Assembly: GCA_026168455.1 (NCBI GenBank)
Contig: CM047426.1
Coordinates: forward strand, 47,749,589-47,813,588
Source of the DNA: Theocolax elegans
Taxonomy: Eukaryota > Arthropoda > Insecta > Hymenoptera > Cerocephalidae
Reading direction: 5' to 3'
DNA length: 64,000 bases
The translations under genes were made by a program, and so were the position numbers. The notes below the pieces were generated by a model. That model was not told the origin of the DNA and did not search any database. It saw only the letters and a program-made list of their open reading frames with translations. Shown here in pieces: positions 8,667 to 20,105 of the stretch (the stretch's first letter is position 1; each line of letters starts with the position of its first letter).

Positions 8667-9025
8667 ACTTTATTTATTAAAATATAGATAAAAATATGTA
8701 TTTGATAATTTATTAGATAGTTTAGAAAAGAAATCGGAAAGTAATTGTATTTTTATTAATGGACCAGAAGAAAATGGAAAAAGTTACTTACTAAATGTTT
8801 TAATTGAGTATCTTGAATTTCACAAAATAAATTATTTATCTGTGTCTTAAATAGAGATTGCAGCAAAACGATATGAAATATTAAAGCAAATTAGAAAGAT
8901 GGAAAAATAATGGAAAATTTTCAAGTAATATATGGGATGAAATATCAATGACATCCAAGCATGCATTTGAAGCTGATGATCGTCTTTTGAAAGACATGAG
9001 CGATGTCAATGAACCATTTCCACCC
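8667..9025 (+). pseudogene. Helitron helicase N-terminus
   Basis: The frame reads FDNLLDSLEKK then FINGPEENGKSYLLNVLIEY, a Pif1-type Walker A (GPxxxGKS) where the family usually has GPGGTGKT. IEIAAKRY corresponds to the SGIAA motif. After a short deletion, NIWDEISMTSKHAFEADDRL is the Walker B (DE) segment. The sequence ends near 9025 where R1 sequence begins. The later helicase motifs are missing. Confidence 0.82.
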
Positions 9026-9034
9026 CATATCGTC

Positions 9035-10620
9035 TTCCCAGGTGGTGGATCGGAGGATAGTGAGGCTAAAACAACACTACCCCAAACGGGCACGACAGAC
9101 TTGTCAAATTCCGCCACTGATTCCAATCGATACCCCTGAAATGTTACCCCCGGTAGTCAGTGCTGGTTCCACGGATTTTGAGAGGGTCCAAACTCACATC
9201 GTTGAATCGGTAAGTGCTGCGGAGGTTGGTCACTCAGCCACTGTAGCATCAAATACTACAAGTGACAGTAACAAAAAGAGATACGAGGAGGAGGCTCAGG
9301 AAATCGTGCATAATCGACCAAACCTTCATCGACCCGTTCATGGTGGGGGAGTGGCTCGGCTGGAGGATTAGGGATAGATACACGGGTAGCGACCACCAGA
9401 CTATTGTGTACTGGCTCCAGATGACCAACAGGAGACCTGGGGCTAAACTGCGGCCGGTGAAGAAGAGATGGACACCAGTTTCCTTTGATCAAGAGCTGCT
9501 TCTTTGCTTCCTGGAGGGGGTAGTGGTAGAAGGAACACCCAACGAGAGTGTCCAAAACCTTGCGACGGCTATAACAGCGGCCTGCATCGCATCCATGTTT
9601 ATGAAATTAAATCCTCATGGACGACCACCATTTTATTGGTGGTCAGAGGAAATTGCGGATCTGCGTTGCGAATATTTGCAAGCTAAAAGACTGCACCAAA
9701 GAGCAAGAAAAAAGCCGCGGATCAAAGAACTGACCGCGGACTACGAAGAAAAGAGAAAAGAGCTCAGAACTGCCATCAGAGCCGCAAAGAGAAAGTGCTG
9801 GCGCGACTTTTGCGAGGAGACAGAAAACGACCCCTGGGGCAACCCATACATAACTGTCATGAATAAGATCAACCCCAGGTGCACGGCAATACGAATCTGC
9901 CCTGAATTCTTCGACAGAGTCGTTCGCCCTCTCCTCCAACAACAACAGGACAGAGCATTACGCATGGGCCTGACGACGGTGGACGGTGCGGTCAAACAGC
10001 CGGACGTATCGGAAGACGAGCTGAAGGTGGCTGCCTGGAAAATCATCCCCAGGTAGGCCCCGGGACCGGACGTCATACCCGGCCAGACAGTTAAAATCGC
10101 AGCGTTGAAGGCCCCTAATTTTGTTAGGGACACCTTCAACGCATGCTTCAAGGATGGATGCTTTCAAGATCAGTGGAAGGTACAGGGGTTGGTGCTTCTA
10201 CCAAAGGGAAATAAACTCCCGGAGGAGCCATCCGAGTAAAGACGACTCTGCATGCTGGATATATGCGGGAAGCTATTTGAGCGGATAATAGGTGCTAGGC
10301 TAGAGGCAGCCATCTCAGTGGAAGGAGACCTCTCCAAGAACCAGTTTGGCTTTCGGAAAGGTCGCTCGGCGATAGACGCCATAAACCGAGTTGTCGAGCT
10401 CGCCACGAACGCCATCAGTGGCGGCAGAAGTGCCAGGTGCATGTGCGCAGTCATTGACCTGGACATAAAGAACGCCTTCAATTCGGTAAGATGGGACAGC
10501 ATCTCGCTGTCTTTAGAACACCTTAAGTGCCGCTCTATCTTTGAAGTATTGCCTCGAACTACCTGAGGGATAGGATACTGCTGTACGACACTGTTGCGGG
10601 TATGCGCTCCTATAACATGG
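9035..10620 (+). pseudogene. R1-clade LINE, copy A (ORF1 piece, EN end, RT start)
   Basis: About 9035-9300 looks like ORF1 or leader. From ~9310 the frame matches the end of an R1-type APE endonuclease (DQTFIDP, then DRYTGSDHQTIVY). Next come the linker (FYWWSEEIADLRCEYLQAKR, then DPWGNPYITVMNKINP) and RT start (LLPKGNK, LDICGKLFERIIGARL, NQFGFRKGRSAIDAI, VIDLDIKNAFNSV). A stop replaces the codon before APGPD at ~10054 and there is a frameshift near 10540. It ends at YNM before the catalytic YADD box. Confidence 0.88.
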
Positions 10621-10960
10621 AATACCTGGTCTGGACATTAACACCGCTGCACTGAATGTGCCACAAATTTTTGCGAACATATTTAGTGCATGTTTTCAAT
10701 TAGGATGCTTCCCAGCAAGTTGGAAGGTATAGAGGCTGGTGCTTCTCTCAAAGGGGAGCCGACCTCCGGAGAACCCTTCCTCGTACCGCCCACTCTGTTT
10801 GTTGGATATAGCTGGGAAGCTATTCGAGCGGGTCATTTGTGCCAGGCTACAAGCAGCCATTGCACAGGTAGGCGATCAGTCCGACAATCGGTTTTCGGAA
10901 AGGCCGCTCAACTATTGACGCTATAAGTCGAGTTGTCGAGCTGGCCACCAATGCCATCGG
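10621..10960 (+). pseudogene. R1-clade LINE, copy B (short RT piece)
   Basis: In shifting frames it reads IPGLDI, ALNVPQIFANIF, FQLGCFPASWKV, RLVLLSKG, CLLDIAGKLFERVICARL and then SDNR-FSERP, the same RT segment as in copies A and C. It begins and ends abruptly against them, giving three R1 pieces head to tail. Confidence 0.8.
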
Positions 10961-12555
10961 GACAACCCCGACTTTCACCAAAGCCGGCAAGTCGTCCATA
11001 GTCGACCTCACCTTCGTCGATCCTAGATTGATGGGGGGAGGGGGACTTGGCCGGAAAGTTAGCGATCGCTATACGGGTAGTGACCACCAAGCACTCGTGT
11101 ATCAGCTCCAGCTGACCAGCGGGAGGACAAAGAGAGCAGGAAGAGGAGCAAGAGAGAGATGGGCACCAGCCGCGTTTGATCGTGAGACGTTCCTCTGCTC
11201 CCTTGAGGGGGCAAAAGTGGAGGGAACCGCCGAAAAAAAGCACGAAGCCTCACGAATGTCTTAACAGCGGCTTGCAATGCCTCTATGGCCATGAAGTTTA
11301 ACCCTCGCGGCCGCCCGCCGATAGTCTGGTGGAGTGAGGACATCGCAGAAAAGAGACGTGAGTTCTGCGTGCCAGAAGGCAGCACCAAAGAGCGAGGGGA
11401 ACACCGCGGTTTCAAGATCGTTCCGCAGAATACGAACAAAAGCGGAGGGATCTCAAGGTGGCCATCAAGGCTGCTAAGAGAAGGTGTTGGCGGGAACTAT
11501 GCGAGGAGGTGGACTACGACCCCTGGGGCAGACCGTATAAAACGGTTATGAATAAGATCAACCCCGAGGGCACTGTTGCACCCACCGACCCAGTTTTTCT
11601 GGACGGAGTCGTCCGCCACCTGTTTGCAGAACATTGGAAAAGGGCAGCAGAGACGGGCCTGATGGCCACCATTGGTGCAGCCGAGTCGCCAGACATTAGT
11701 GAAGCCGAACTGAGGATGGTCGCTAAAGGTATTTCCGTACGTAAAGCCCCAGGGCCTGACGGAATACCTGGCCTGGCCGTCAAGACAGCCGCGATGAGTG
11801 CTCCGGGCTCGTTCCTGGACTTAATGCATGCCTAAGAGAATGTTGCTTCCCGGCCCAGTGGAAGACGCAGAGGCTGGTACTCCTACCGAAGGGAAACAAA
11901 ACCCCGGAGAATCCATCACCTTACCGCCCGCTCTGTCTACTGGATATAGTCGGGAAGCTCCTGGAGCGGGTGATCTGCGCCAGGCTCGCAGCGGCCATCG
12001 GACGGGCCGGGGACCTCTCCGACAACCAGTTCGGCTTCCGAAAGGGTCGATCGACCATGGACGCTGTAGGCAGAGTTGTTGGTATAGCCACAAACGCCAT
12101 CAATGCAAGGCAGATGTGTGCCATCATCACCTTGGACATCCGGACATGCCTTCAACTCTGCCAGATGGGACGACATCATGCTGTCCCTGCAGCACTTCCA
12201 AGTGCCACTCTATCTAAGGGAGGTCACCTCGAGTTACCTGACTGACCGTACTCTGCTCTACGACACCGACGACGGTGTGCACTCCCACAACATCACGGGA
12301 GGCGTGCCACAGGGTTGGGTCATTGGGCCCCTACTCTGGAACGCTGTCTATGACATAGCTGTCTGTGGCCTGCTTAGGCAGCACCTTCCGGAGGGTGTCT
12401 CGATGGTGGCTTTCGCGGACGATGTGGCGCTAGAGGTGGTCGCAAAGTATGTCGAAGAGATCGAATATCTCGGAGACGTCTCTATAGAAGTGGTCGCCAC
12501 TTGGTTGAGAGACCACGGACTTACAAGGAGTGCACCAGGCCTTCGGATCCCAGAT
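10961..12555 (+). pseudogene. R1-clade LINE, copy C (EN end to RT palm)
   Basis: It starts TFTKAGKSSIVDLTFVDPRL and SDRYTGSDHQALVY, the end of the R1 endonuclease. The linker is frameshifted (11260-11460), then reads CWRELCEEVDYDPWGRPYK, KAPGPDGIPGL, LLPKGNK, CLLDIVGKLLERVICARL, NQFGFRKGRSTMDAV, GGVPQGWVIGPLLWN and the catalytic box FADD (12412-12423). The QGS serine is replaced by W. Frameshifts occur near 11835 and 12140. It stops in the thumb region, so the 3' part is missing. Confidence 0.88.
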
Positions 12556-13200
12556 CTTGCTGAAATTTTAGGGGATATTAATGTAAGCCTAATAAAGTAT
12601 GAAACCACCCGTATGACTTGCCAATGCCTCTTGATTTGTGATTTACAAAATATTTTAGTTTGTTTAATTCATATCTATTTTACATTACCTTGATACGTTT
12701 ACAGAACTTTATAAACTTTGTCTGATTGCTTTTGTGGCGCTGCAAATCTATTGCAATGGAAAATGTAATAAATTATTATCTAATAATTGCCAATATTTAT
12801 TTTGCAAATGTGTGGTTTTAAATAAATTTGTTTTAAAAATACAGTAAAGGCGTTAATTACAATAATAGCTATGTTTGAAAAAATGCAGTACTTACTATGT
12901 GTGAACTGGAATTACCATTCTTGTTTGGAGTTGTCAATCAGATAAAGAGGATATAAATGTAATTATCTGCACCTTTAGCAATAAAAAATATTGACATGTT
13001 ATTTGTATAGCTGCACAAAAGATTTTTATTTCATCTGGTTTGCTGCAAACAGTTTGCCGTTCAAAGATAAAATCTGTAATAGTAATAAAAGAATCAGTTT
13101 CTACATTCTAATTATATTGTATTCTTTTAAATTTATTAAAATAAATATTAAAAATATTAACAATAAAACTGCCTGATTGTACACATTGTTGCTACATAAC
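12556..13200. other. AT-rich sequence, no gene seen
   Basis: AT-rich flank between R1 copy C and the candidate host promoter. Only chance short frames are visible. Confidence 0.5.
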
Positions 13201-13311
13201 CCCACAACCAGACGAATTTAAACTCTCTCGTATGCGAGAGAGCGCGCGCACTGACGACGCACAACGACAATTACTATTTCACCAGCGATCCGATACAGAT
13301 TAGCTTACCAC

Positions 13312-13440
13312 GCTTGGCCAATAGGACAACAGGCCGCATGTACACAAAGGTATAATTTGGTCGCAGCGCGCTGCCGCGCGCGCGCTCTCTCACATATAAG
13401 AGAGTACAAACTCGATCGTCTGCTCGTCACAGTTTGAATT
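13312..13440 (+). promoter_or_regulatory. Candidate host promoter (CCAAT, GC block, TATA, Inr)
   Basis: A GGCCAATAGG box lies near 13317, followed by a GCGC-rich block (13363-13385), TATAAG at 13395-13400 and an initiator-like TCACAGTTT at 13427-13435. The spacing TATA to Inr is about 33 bp. The local GC content is much higher than in the flanks. The arrangement is what a small insect RNA polymerase II promoter would show, but an LTR promoter is possible. Confidence 0.4.
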
Positions 13441-13469
13441 CTATAAGGCAATATAAAGTCTCTGGCTCG

Positions 13470-13753
13470 ATGGATACGACGACGACGGAGATCAGCGGCG
13501 ATGTAGAAGTATTGCTGACATATGCCAGGTAAATCTTTTATTAATTCGTTCCGTATACAGTATCATGTGAACTAATAAGTTGCGTCGTTGCGTGACTGTT
13601 TACAGGTTGCACTCTTTCGAGTCTCGTGTCTATCATGGCCGTTTGTCGCGCGCTGCCTCTATGTCTCTCTCTCTCTTTCGCTCTCTCTCGCATCGTTGTT
13701 ATAACGTTTTACTGGATTCCTCGCTGTTCAACGGGATGCTTGGTGATGAGTAG
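13470..13753 (+). CDS. Candidate two-exon small gene, 68 codons
   Basis: An ATG at 13470 opens MDTTTTEISGDVEVLLTYA, ending at a good donor CAG|GTAAAT (intron 13529-13605, 77 nt, acceptor GTTTACAG). Splicing keeps the frame open for 48 more codons to TAG at 13751-13753. Exon 2 is serine- and leucine-rich because it spans a CT-rich run, so its coding nature is doubtful. The product resembles nothing I know. A 77-nt intron and the upstream promoter-like boxes are the main support. It could also be the start of a longer gene whose later exons lie elsewhere. Confidence 0.3.
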
Positions 13754-13940
13754 GACATACACAAAGTAAAAATCGGGATTCATCTAGAGGGCTGCTATAA
13801 AAAAATATATGCTGCTATATTGCTGGATAAAGCAATATTATTGCTCCTAATCTAACCTATTCTTGTAGTCAGTTATACTGCTCCTGTAATCCTCTTGTGG
13901 AAGGTAAATATTTATTAATCTTTAATTTTCAGAAAACTGT

Positions 13941-14145
13941 AATACAATTTTGCACGAGGACTACAAGGCTATTCTGGCTATAATACAATTTTGCACGAGG
14001 ACTACAAGGCTATTCTGGCTCTTATACAATTTTGCACGAGGACTACAAGGCTATTCTGGCTATAATACAATTTTGCACGAGGACTACAAGGCTATTCTGG
14101 CTCTTATACAATTTTGCACGAGGACTACAAGGCTATTCTGTCAGC
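13941..14145. repeat. 41-bp minisatellite, five units
   Basis: Near-identical units containing TACAATTTTGCACGAGGAC, with starts about 41 bp apart (13941, 13982, 14023 and on). Units alternate between CTATAATAC and CTCTTATAC junctions. An open frame across it (13950-14174) is a by-product of the repeat. Confidence 0.9.
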
Positions 14146-14490
14146 CCAGGTGTGACGGCATTCCCTCCATTTAATAATTATTAATTTACCGATGGGATGC
14201 GTTGCCCAATTCCGCGTACACAATTTATTTATATGTAACGAAGATACCGGCAATGTCGCCAAGAACAAGTACGCTGTGACGCACGGTGCGGAGGATTCAA
14301 GCGATCCTCCTTGCCTCGATCGCGATTTAAATTAAATAATTGTATGTCGGCGGGAGCGGGGGGAACTCAATAAACACACATGATTTTATTATTATTATTT
14401 AAAACGAAATAATATTATAATTGAAAATAAAAAAGGTATACCATCGCTTGCATTTACTGTCGTGATTAGAGCTTTTATCTCTCTTTTTCT

Positions 14491-14493
<3 letters not shown>

Positions 14494-14529
<36 letters not shown>
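14494..14529. repeat. CT microsatellite
   Basis: Pure CT run of about 18 units, just upstream of the first CR1/Jockey-like LINE. Confidence 0.95.
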
Positions 14530-14532
<3 letters not shown>

Positions 14533-14723
14533 GCTTATTGGGACGAAAGCTGTCTACAGTAGCTATTAGAGAAATTGTTGTGATTATTTGTGGACGGTGG
14601 TTTTCTCAAAATCTGAGCGGATTTGTGGAGGTTGCTTGGACGGCTTTTCATCGGCAGGTGGGCTAATACCTGGAAAAAGCATCATCCAGCAAGGACGTAC
14701 GAGTCGAGCAGAAAACTGCGAAA

Positions 14724-16707
14724 ATGGCAACGCCGCGAAGCTCCTTTGTCTGCGGCGGTCGGGTAAATAGAAAAGATTAGACCGAGGTTTGCGCGGTATG
14801 TAACAGCCTAGTCCATAGCAACTGTTTTGAGATCGCCCCGGGCTCTTCGCAGCGACGCTGTTGCATACTAGCGCGAACTAAAGTCATGGTTCGTACCTCT
14901 ACTGAGGCGGGGGCGCCACTGACTGGATTGCCACGACATGTATTCTATGACTGTATTAGAGCCTTTCCATAGGGCAACATTGCACCGTCTAGCTGACAGT
15001 ATTTGAGTGCCCTGGTTCCTCCGTCATTCGATAACTTTTTTGAGTTACAAAAATCGTCAAGAGTCGCCTTTGGGATCGGTTTACCGCGATCGGAGGCCAC
15101 TCAAACAGTGTACCGAACCTCCTTACGATGGCCCACCGCCTTGCGACGGCTAGCCTAGAGTCGTAATTCTCGGTGTGAATGCGGCGGTGTTTAGCTCACC
15201 GCCGACGTCCGCTTTCGAACATAAGCGGCATCCGGGTTACTCTTCGCTTCACCCGTCAAGCCTGCTTGCAACCACGTGCCCCGCAGAGTCCAACCCAATA
15301 CTGGGGACACGCTGGCGTTTCACTTTCAACTCAGAGGTACGCCAACGTGGGGCTCGGTTTCCCAATCCCTGCGTACCAGAGTAAAGTCATCCTGGTCCAA
15401 CTGTCGATATGCCGAAGCACATCTTCCTATTACTCCCCGGATCCCCGGGGAGGTTTTGCGGTAGGTGGCCTAGCGTTCGAATGTTCGTGAAGGGTAAAGC
15501 ATTCGTCACTCCCTTCACGAACTCTCTAAGGGATACCGTTCAAAAATCCCCTGAAAGAGAAAAAAGCATACAAGCCAAAAGGCTTGCACGCTATAGCTTG
15601 TGATGGATAAAACAATCGACAATCCTTCCACAAGCCTTCCAAGGGATACCATTCGAAAAATCCCTTGAAAGAGAGAAAAGCGTACAAACCAAAAAGGCTT
15701 GCACGCTATGGTGTTTAACATCTCACCCTATGCAAAGTCTTCAGTTCGGAAGTATACCACAACTCGACTTACTAACTTTATACACAAGAATCTCTTTTGA
15801 TGAAAGGGACACCCTTCTGTGAGACATCCCAGCAACTTTTATCGTCTGGATGAGAAACTACTTCGATCCGGATGTGCCCCAAGACGGACCTCGAGAGGCC
15901 CGCCTCAGCATTTTGACGCTACACGTAGTACACCCCGAAAGGTATCTACTTTGATTTAGCGGCCGTCCCTTCATCCCTAGGTAGAGTCTCCCTTAACGAA
16001 GTCGCCCAGATGAATAGAATAATCGTTAACAGCGTATCTTCGACAAACCAAGCGTGTTAGTGAACCAAATATAGCAAGTAAAACAGTGAATCGCCGACAC
16101 AGGCTCGACGAAACAGCTCGATTTCGAGGCGCACTAGTGGCAATCCTCTTCCTCTACTATCGTAGGAGGTCTATATCGGACTCTCGGAATTGGGGGCCGA
16201 GTCACTCACCCTCACCCAACTCAGGAAATCTAAAAGCGGGTTTCCGCCAAGTGGATTGCCACGACAGACTGACGCAAGTAAGTAAATAAGCAAATCCTAA
16301 CGGTTAATTCGAGACTGCAGGCGTTAGAGTAGGATGCGATGAGGTGCTCTGAGGGCGCCTCTCGCACTGCCATCTCAGCTGACTCACTAAAAGATACGTG
16401 TGAGGTGCTCGTTTTGGGCCTTCCTTCGATCTCGGGCCTCTCGGACTGCACGGTTTTTGAAAAAGTACTCGTTGAAATTAGCCTGCCAATGTTGACGAAG
16501 CAGATTATTAATATTCGTACTTGGGTTCCGCGAGCGGGCTCGGTCGCTGGATCAAACTCATCCCAACCCAGAACTAAAGGGACAGTTGTCCGGTTGTCAT
16601 CTGCGTCGGCTAGAGATGCGGTCGTGGAAAAGGCTCACCTTCTAAAAGGACGAAGGGCAAGCGAAATTTTTGAAGAAGGAGGAGATCATGCGGAGGAGAT
16701 GGACCAT
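14724..16707 (+). pseudogene. LINE ORF1 with zinc finger and RRM-like part, split by insertion
   Basis: The ATG at 14724 opens a frame with C-H-C spacing of a PHD-like finger (FVCGGRV, VCAVCNSLVHSNCFEI, RRCCI). This is typical of ORF1 in CR1-like LINEs. It is cut at 14938 by the GC-rich insertion and resumes after 16266. The later part (16339-16707) reads EVLVLGLPSISGL, FEKVLVEI and VRLSSASARDAVVEKAHLL, the RNA-binding fold common in such ORF1 proteins. In-frame stops and a frameshift (after 16280) make it dead. Confidence 0.6.
14939..16251 (-). mobile_element. 1,313-bp GC-rich non-coding element with 15-bp target duplication
   Basis: TGGATTGCCACGACA stands at both ends (14924-14938 and 16252-16266). 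ORF1 of the host LINE is continuous if one copy and the insert are removed, so the boundaries are firm. A second copy in opposite orientation (48683-49403) shares exactly the 14939 end and is truncated at the other. This suggests the 3' end is at 14939 and the element lies on the minus strand. It has no poly-A tail, no long frame, a GCGGCGGTG/CACCGCCG hairpin, and a ~120-bp internal near-duplication (about 15530-15600 and 15645-15715). I do not recognise it. A non-autonomous LINE partner is the best guess. Confidence 0.75.
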
Positions 16708-16799
16708 TGACGCGCGTAACGTCCGAGGCCGACATTTGTAATCTTCCGCCGCTCTCTTCATCCTCCTTGCATGCTAAATGAGACAGGACTGGTCGGGCT

Positions 16800-17555
16800 A
16801 ATAAAAATAATAATATCACATCATCTAACTGTTTTTCCGTTTTTGATGCTAACATTAATCGTTTAAAAATCATTTTGCAGCCATTGAAGCGTTAATTCAC
16901 CCGAAATCTTTCGATGTCATAGCGATTACTGAAACCTTCCTTACCGAGCACGACTCCTCTGATATTTTTAAATTACCTGGGTATGTACTGCACAGATTGG
17001 ATCGTGTGGGTATGGGAAAAGGTGGGGTAGCAGCGTATATACGTGAGGAATATAAGGTTAATGTTGTTGCAAGTTCGGATCCTGTTTTTTCCAATAAACC
17101 GGAATTCTTAGTTTTGCGCGTGGTGGGTGGCTCGTTGACGACTTTTTTAGCAGTGGTTTATCGTAGGCTAACAGCTGCCTACCCGTGCGAATGTTTTGAG
17201 GTTCTCTCGGATATTTTACCGGACTGGAACAGCATTATAATCACGGGAGATTTCAATCGACATGAACACAGATAGTGCGGCTGCTAACATGATGAGAGCG
17301 AATTTGATGTCGCTGGGCCTCTCGCTTATCCCATCTGAACCGACGCATCATGCGGTGACATCGATCGGTTTCTCCCACACTTGGTTAGACCTCTTCCTGA
17401 TTCGTGAGCCGGTACCAAGTTTCAACTATATTAAGTCAACTGCTCCCTTCGCGGCTGACCGGGACTCCATTAGTTTGGAATTATTTTTGTCAAACAAACA
17501 AAAAGTAGGGGAGAGGAAGTTTTGGAGCAGAAATCTGGAAAAGGTAAACCTTTAA
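16800..17555 (+). pseudogene. LINE APE endonuclease (CR1/Jockey-like), copy 1
   Basis: Reads NINRLKNHFAAIEALI, FDVIAITETFL (catalytic E), GYVLHRLDRVGMGKGGVAAY, then a long stretch to IIITGDFN (catalytic D and N). A frameshift at ~17265 follows. The final SDH motif, where the catalytic His should be, reads AADRDSI, so H is replaced by R. The domain precedes the RT in normal order. Nonsense and frameshift changes show it is dead. Confidence 0.85.
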
Positions 17556-19760
17556 ATCCTTGACGCTACACTCACATCATTCATGTTAAACTCATCAGCA
17601 CAAACCTGGCCTGACCAGCCTACCTTCACAAACCTTAATTCAATTGAAGTCATCTCCTCTTTTATAACTAACATCAGTAATTCAATTTTAAATTCTTATA
17701 ATACTCTAGCTCCATTAAAACTCATCACTATTAAAAACTCTCAGAAACCCTGGATTACACGTGAAATAAAAATGCGCATCAAAGACAGAAATAAAGCTTT
17801 TAAGAAATGTCGTATTTCAGGAGATCCGTTGATAAGAAGCTCAGAAATAGTGTCTCGAATTTAATAAACTCTTGTAAATTCAAATTTCTCGCGAGTAAAT
17901 TAAGTGTTAACAGTGATCCAACTAGCTCCTGGAAATATCTCCGAAATATGGGTTTTTGCTCAAAGACGCTCCCTTCACCATTTAAAGTTTTCACCGCTTA
18001 TCAACTCAACTCCCATCATTCATCTATTTCTAATCATTTACCCCCGCTTACAATTCAGTCATTTGCATCCATCCTGTCTAACACTTGCTTGTTGTCATCT
18101 TCATCTCCTTCTTTCTCCTTCTCATTAGTAACGGCCAAAGGGGTGAGGCATGCATTATTGAAATCTAACTCCAAGGCAGTCGGTATAGACGGAATCTCTT
18201 CAAAGATGCAAAAACTATTGGAACCTAAATTAACCTTTCCCTTTGTAGAATTATTTAATAATATGCTAACTGTGGGTTATTTTCCCGACTGCTGGAAGAG
18301 GGTGGTTTTGTTTCCATTAGCAAAGTCGAATAAAATTGTGTCGTGTACTGATACTAGGCCTATCGCTAAGCTGTGTTAACTGTCTAAGATACTTGAGCGT
18401 GTAGTGCATTTGCAGCTTTCCCATTATTTGGAAAGCAATAACATTCTAACCGAAAGACAGGCAGGTTTGGACTGGCATAGTACACATACAGCGTTACTGG
18501 GGGTTCTGGACGACGACAGAAGGGCCATCGATTCACGGATGATCACGGTATTGATGTTCGATTTCTCCAAGGCTTTCGATACGGAGTCTCATGATAAACT
18601 TATCACCAAATTAAGTAATATTGGGTGCTCGGACAACGTTTTAAAGTGGTTTTACAGGTATTTGGTAGGTCGTACACAGACCGTTGAGGGTGAGGATGGC
18701 GAGCTGTCCGACTGGTTAAGAGCAAATGCGGGCGTACCTCAGGGTAGTGTACTCGGTCCGATTCTGTTTTCCATTTTTATTAATGATTTACCTAGCGTCA
18801 TGAAATACAGCAAATGTATGCTGTTCGTGGATGCTGCCCAGGTTTATACCTCGTTTTATCCGGCGGAGTTTGAATCAGGAGTTCAGCGAATCTCTGAGGA
18901 TGCTAATGTCATTGCTACGTGGGCAAAATATAACGGTCTTAAACTAAATGTAAATAAAACGAAGGTTATGATCCTGGGCAGTCAGGCATTTATTTCGCGC
19001 ATCGATCTAAGCACTGCCCCGAGGGTTAAAATAGGAAATGAGTTCATGCGATACGAAAATGAAGTTAAGTCGTTGGGAGTAATTATCTCGCATACTCTAG
19101 ATTGGTCAGAACAGGTGTCGGCGATTTCTAAGCGTGTACATGGGGACTTTCATTCCTTGAGATATTACAAGAAAACTCTATCTTGGAAACTTAGGAAAAA
19201 TCTAGTGGAGGCGCTCATTTTCCCACATTTCGATTATGCATGCGCGGTCTATGATGATGTCGATAAGACCAAAAACTTAAAACTTCAAAGACTTCTTAAT
19301 GCGTGCGTAAGATTTGTGAGGCGTGATCTGTCCAGATAGGATCATATAACCCCCTACAGGCTTGGTTTAAAATGGTTGTCGGTCGAGTCCTGACGTTTAT
19401 TCCTCATCGGTTCATTAGCCTACAACATCATAATTCACAACTCACCAGCTGACCTTGCAAATCATTTTACAATATTAAATAACCCCGTCACAAATCCCCG
19501 CATCTCATCTCGTCATCCGCCTAAAGCACTTACATACTTACCATATCGCACAGAAACCCTAAACAAATCATTCGTCATTGCATCATCCCGCATAATTAAT
19601 AAATTACCCACCGACATCTTTACGAAATCCTACCTAAACCTTTTCAAAAGCTGCCTCTTTGATCATCTGTTTGGACTCGACCTGGCAGCTTGGTCCGACC
19701 GGGTTAGGTCTGCAGGAATCGTTTTGCGGTCCATCCCTCGCTTCCAAACGGAGTAGAGTC
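17556..19760 (+). pseudogene. LINE reverse transcriptase (CR1/Jockey-like), copy 1
   Basis: The linker (QKPWITREIKMRIKDRNKAF) leads to RT: KSNSKAVGIDGISSKM, YFPDCWKRVVLFPLAKS, a stop at ~18379, then TVLMFDFSKAFD (motif A), GVPQGSVLGPILFSIFINDL (motif B) and motif C at 18824-18835, where YADD is replaced by FVDA. One catalytic Asp is therefore lost. The thumb and C-terminus run to ~19755 (LKLQRLLNACVRFVRRD, PPKALTYLPYRTE, LFDHLFGLDLA) with stops at ~19339 and ~19391. The 3' UTR ends near 20025 in an ATTC repeat, a usual tail for CR1/L2-like LINEs. Confidence 0.88.
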
Positions 19761-20020
19761 TACGTATTTATAGAAATTGTTATAAACTTGCGTGCTTTTA
19801 CTCTTAAATTAAAATAAGGATCGTTATTTATTTTTATTTTTATATGCTACAACGTAATTTTTACGACTTTAACTTTTTACCATTTTTGTTTATGTTTTAT
19901 ATGTATTATATTTTTGTTGTTGTAGTTTAATTTTAAGAAATTGTAAATATTTCACGATTGTATTACTTAAGTACCTACGGGGTTTCTACCCCAAACAGGT
20001 CCAATAAAATTATTCATTCA

Positions 20021-20023
<3 letters not shown>

Positions 20024-20100
<77 letters not shown>
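20024..20100. repeat. CT microsatellite
   Basis: About 38 CT units, interrupted once, between the ATTC tail of LINE copy 1 and the truncated start of LINE copy 2. Confidence 0.95.
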
Positions 20101-20101
<1 letters not shown>

Positions 20102-20105
20102 AGCA

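Noticed and set aside
13931..14150. CRISPR-like array of direct repeats
   Set aside because: Units are tandem with no unique spacers and the genome is eukaryotic.
13950..14174. 74-codon repetitive frame
   Set aside because: It is generated by the 41-bp minisatellite, whose unit is not a multiple of three, so the peptide changes frame with each unit.
15175..15603. Several overlapping frames in the GC-rich element
   Set aside because: GC-rich sequence lacks stops by chance; the frames are not kept in the second copy and resemble no protein.
14939..16251. Possible rRNA gene piece next to R1 elements
   Set aside because: I could not match it to 18S, 5.8S or 28S landmarks around the R1/R2 target sites; a spacer origin remains untested.
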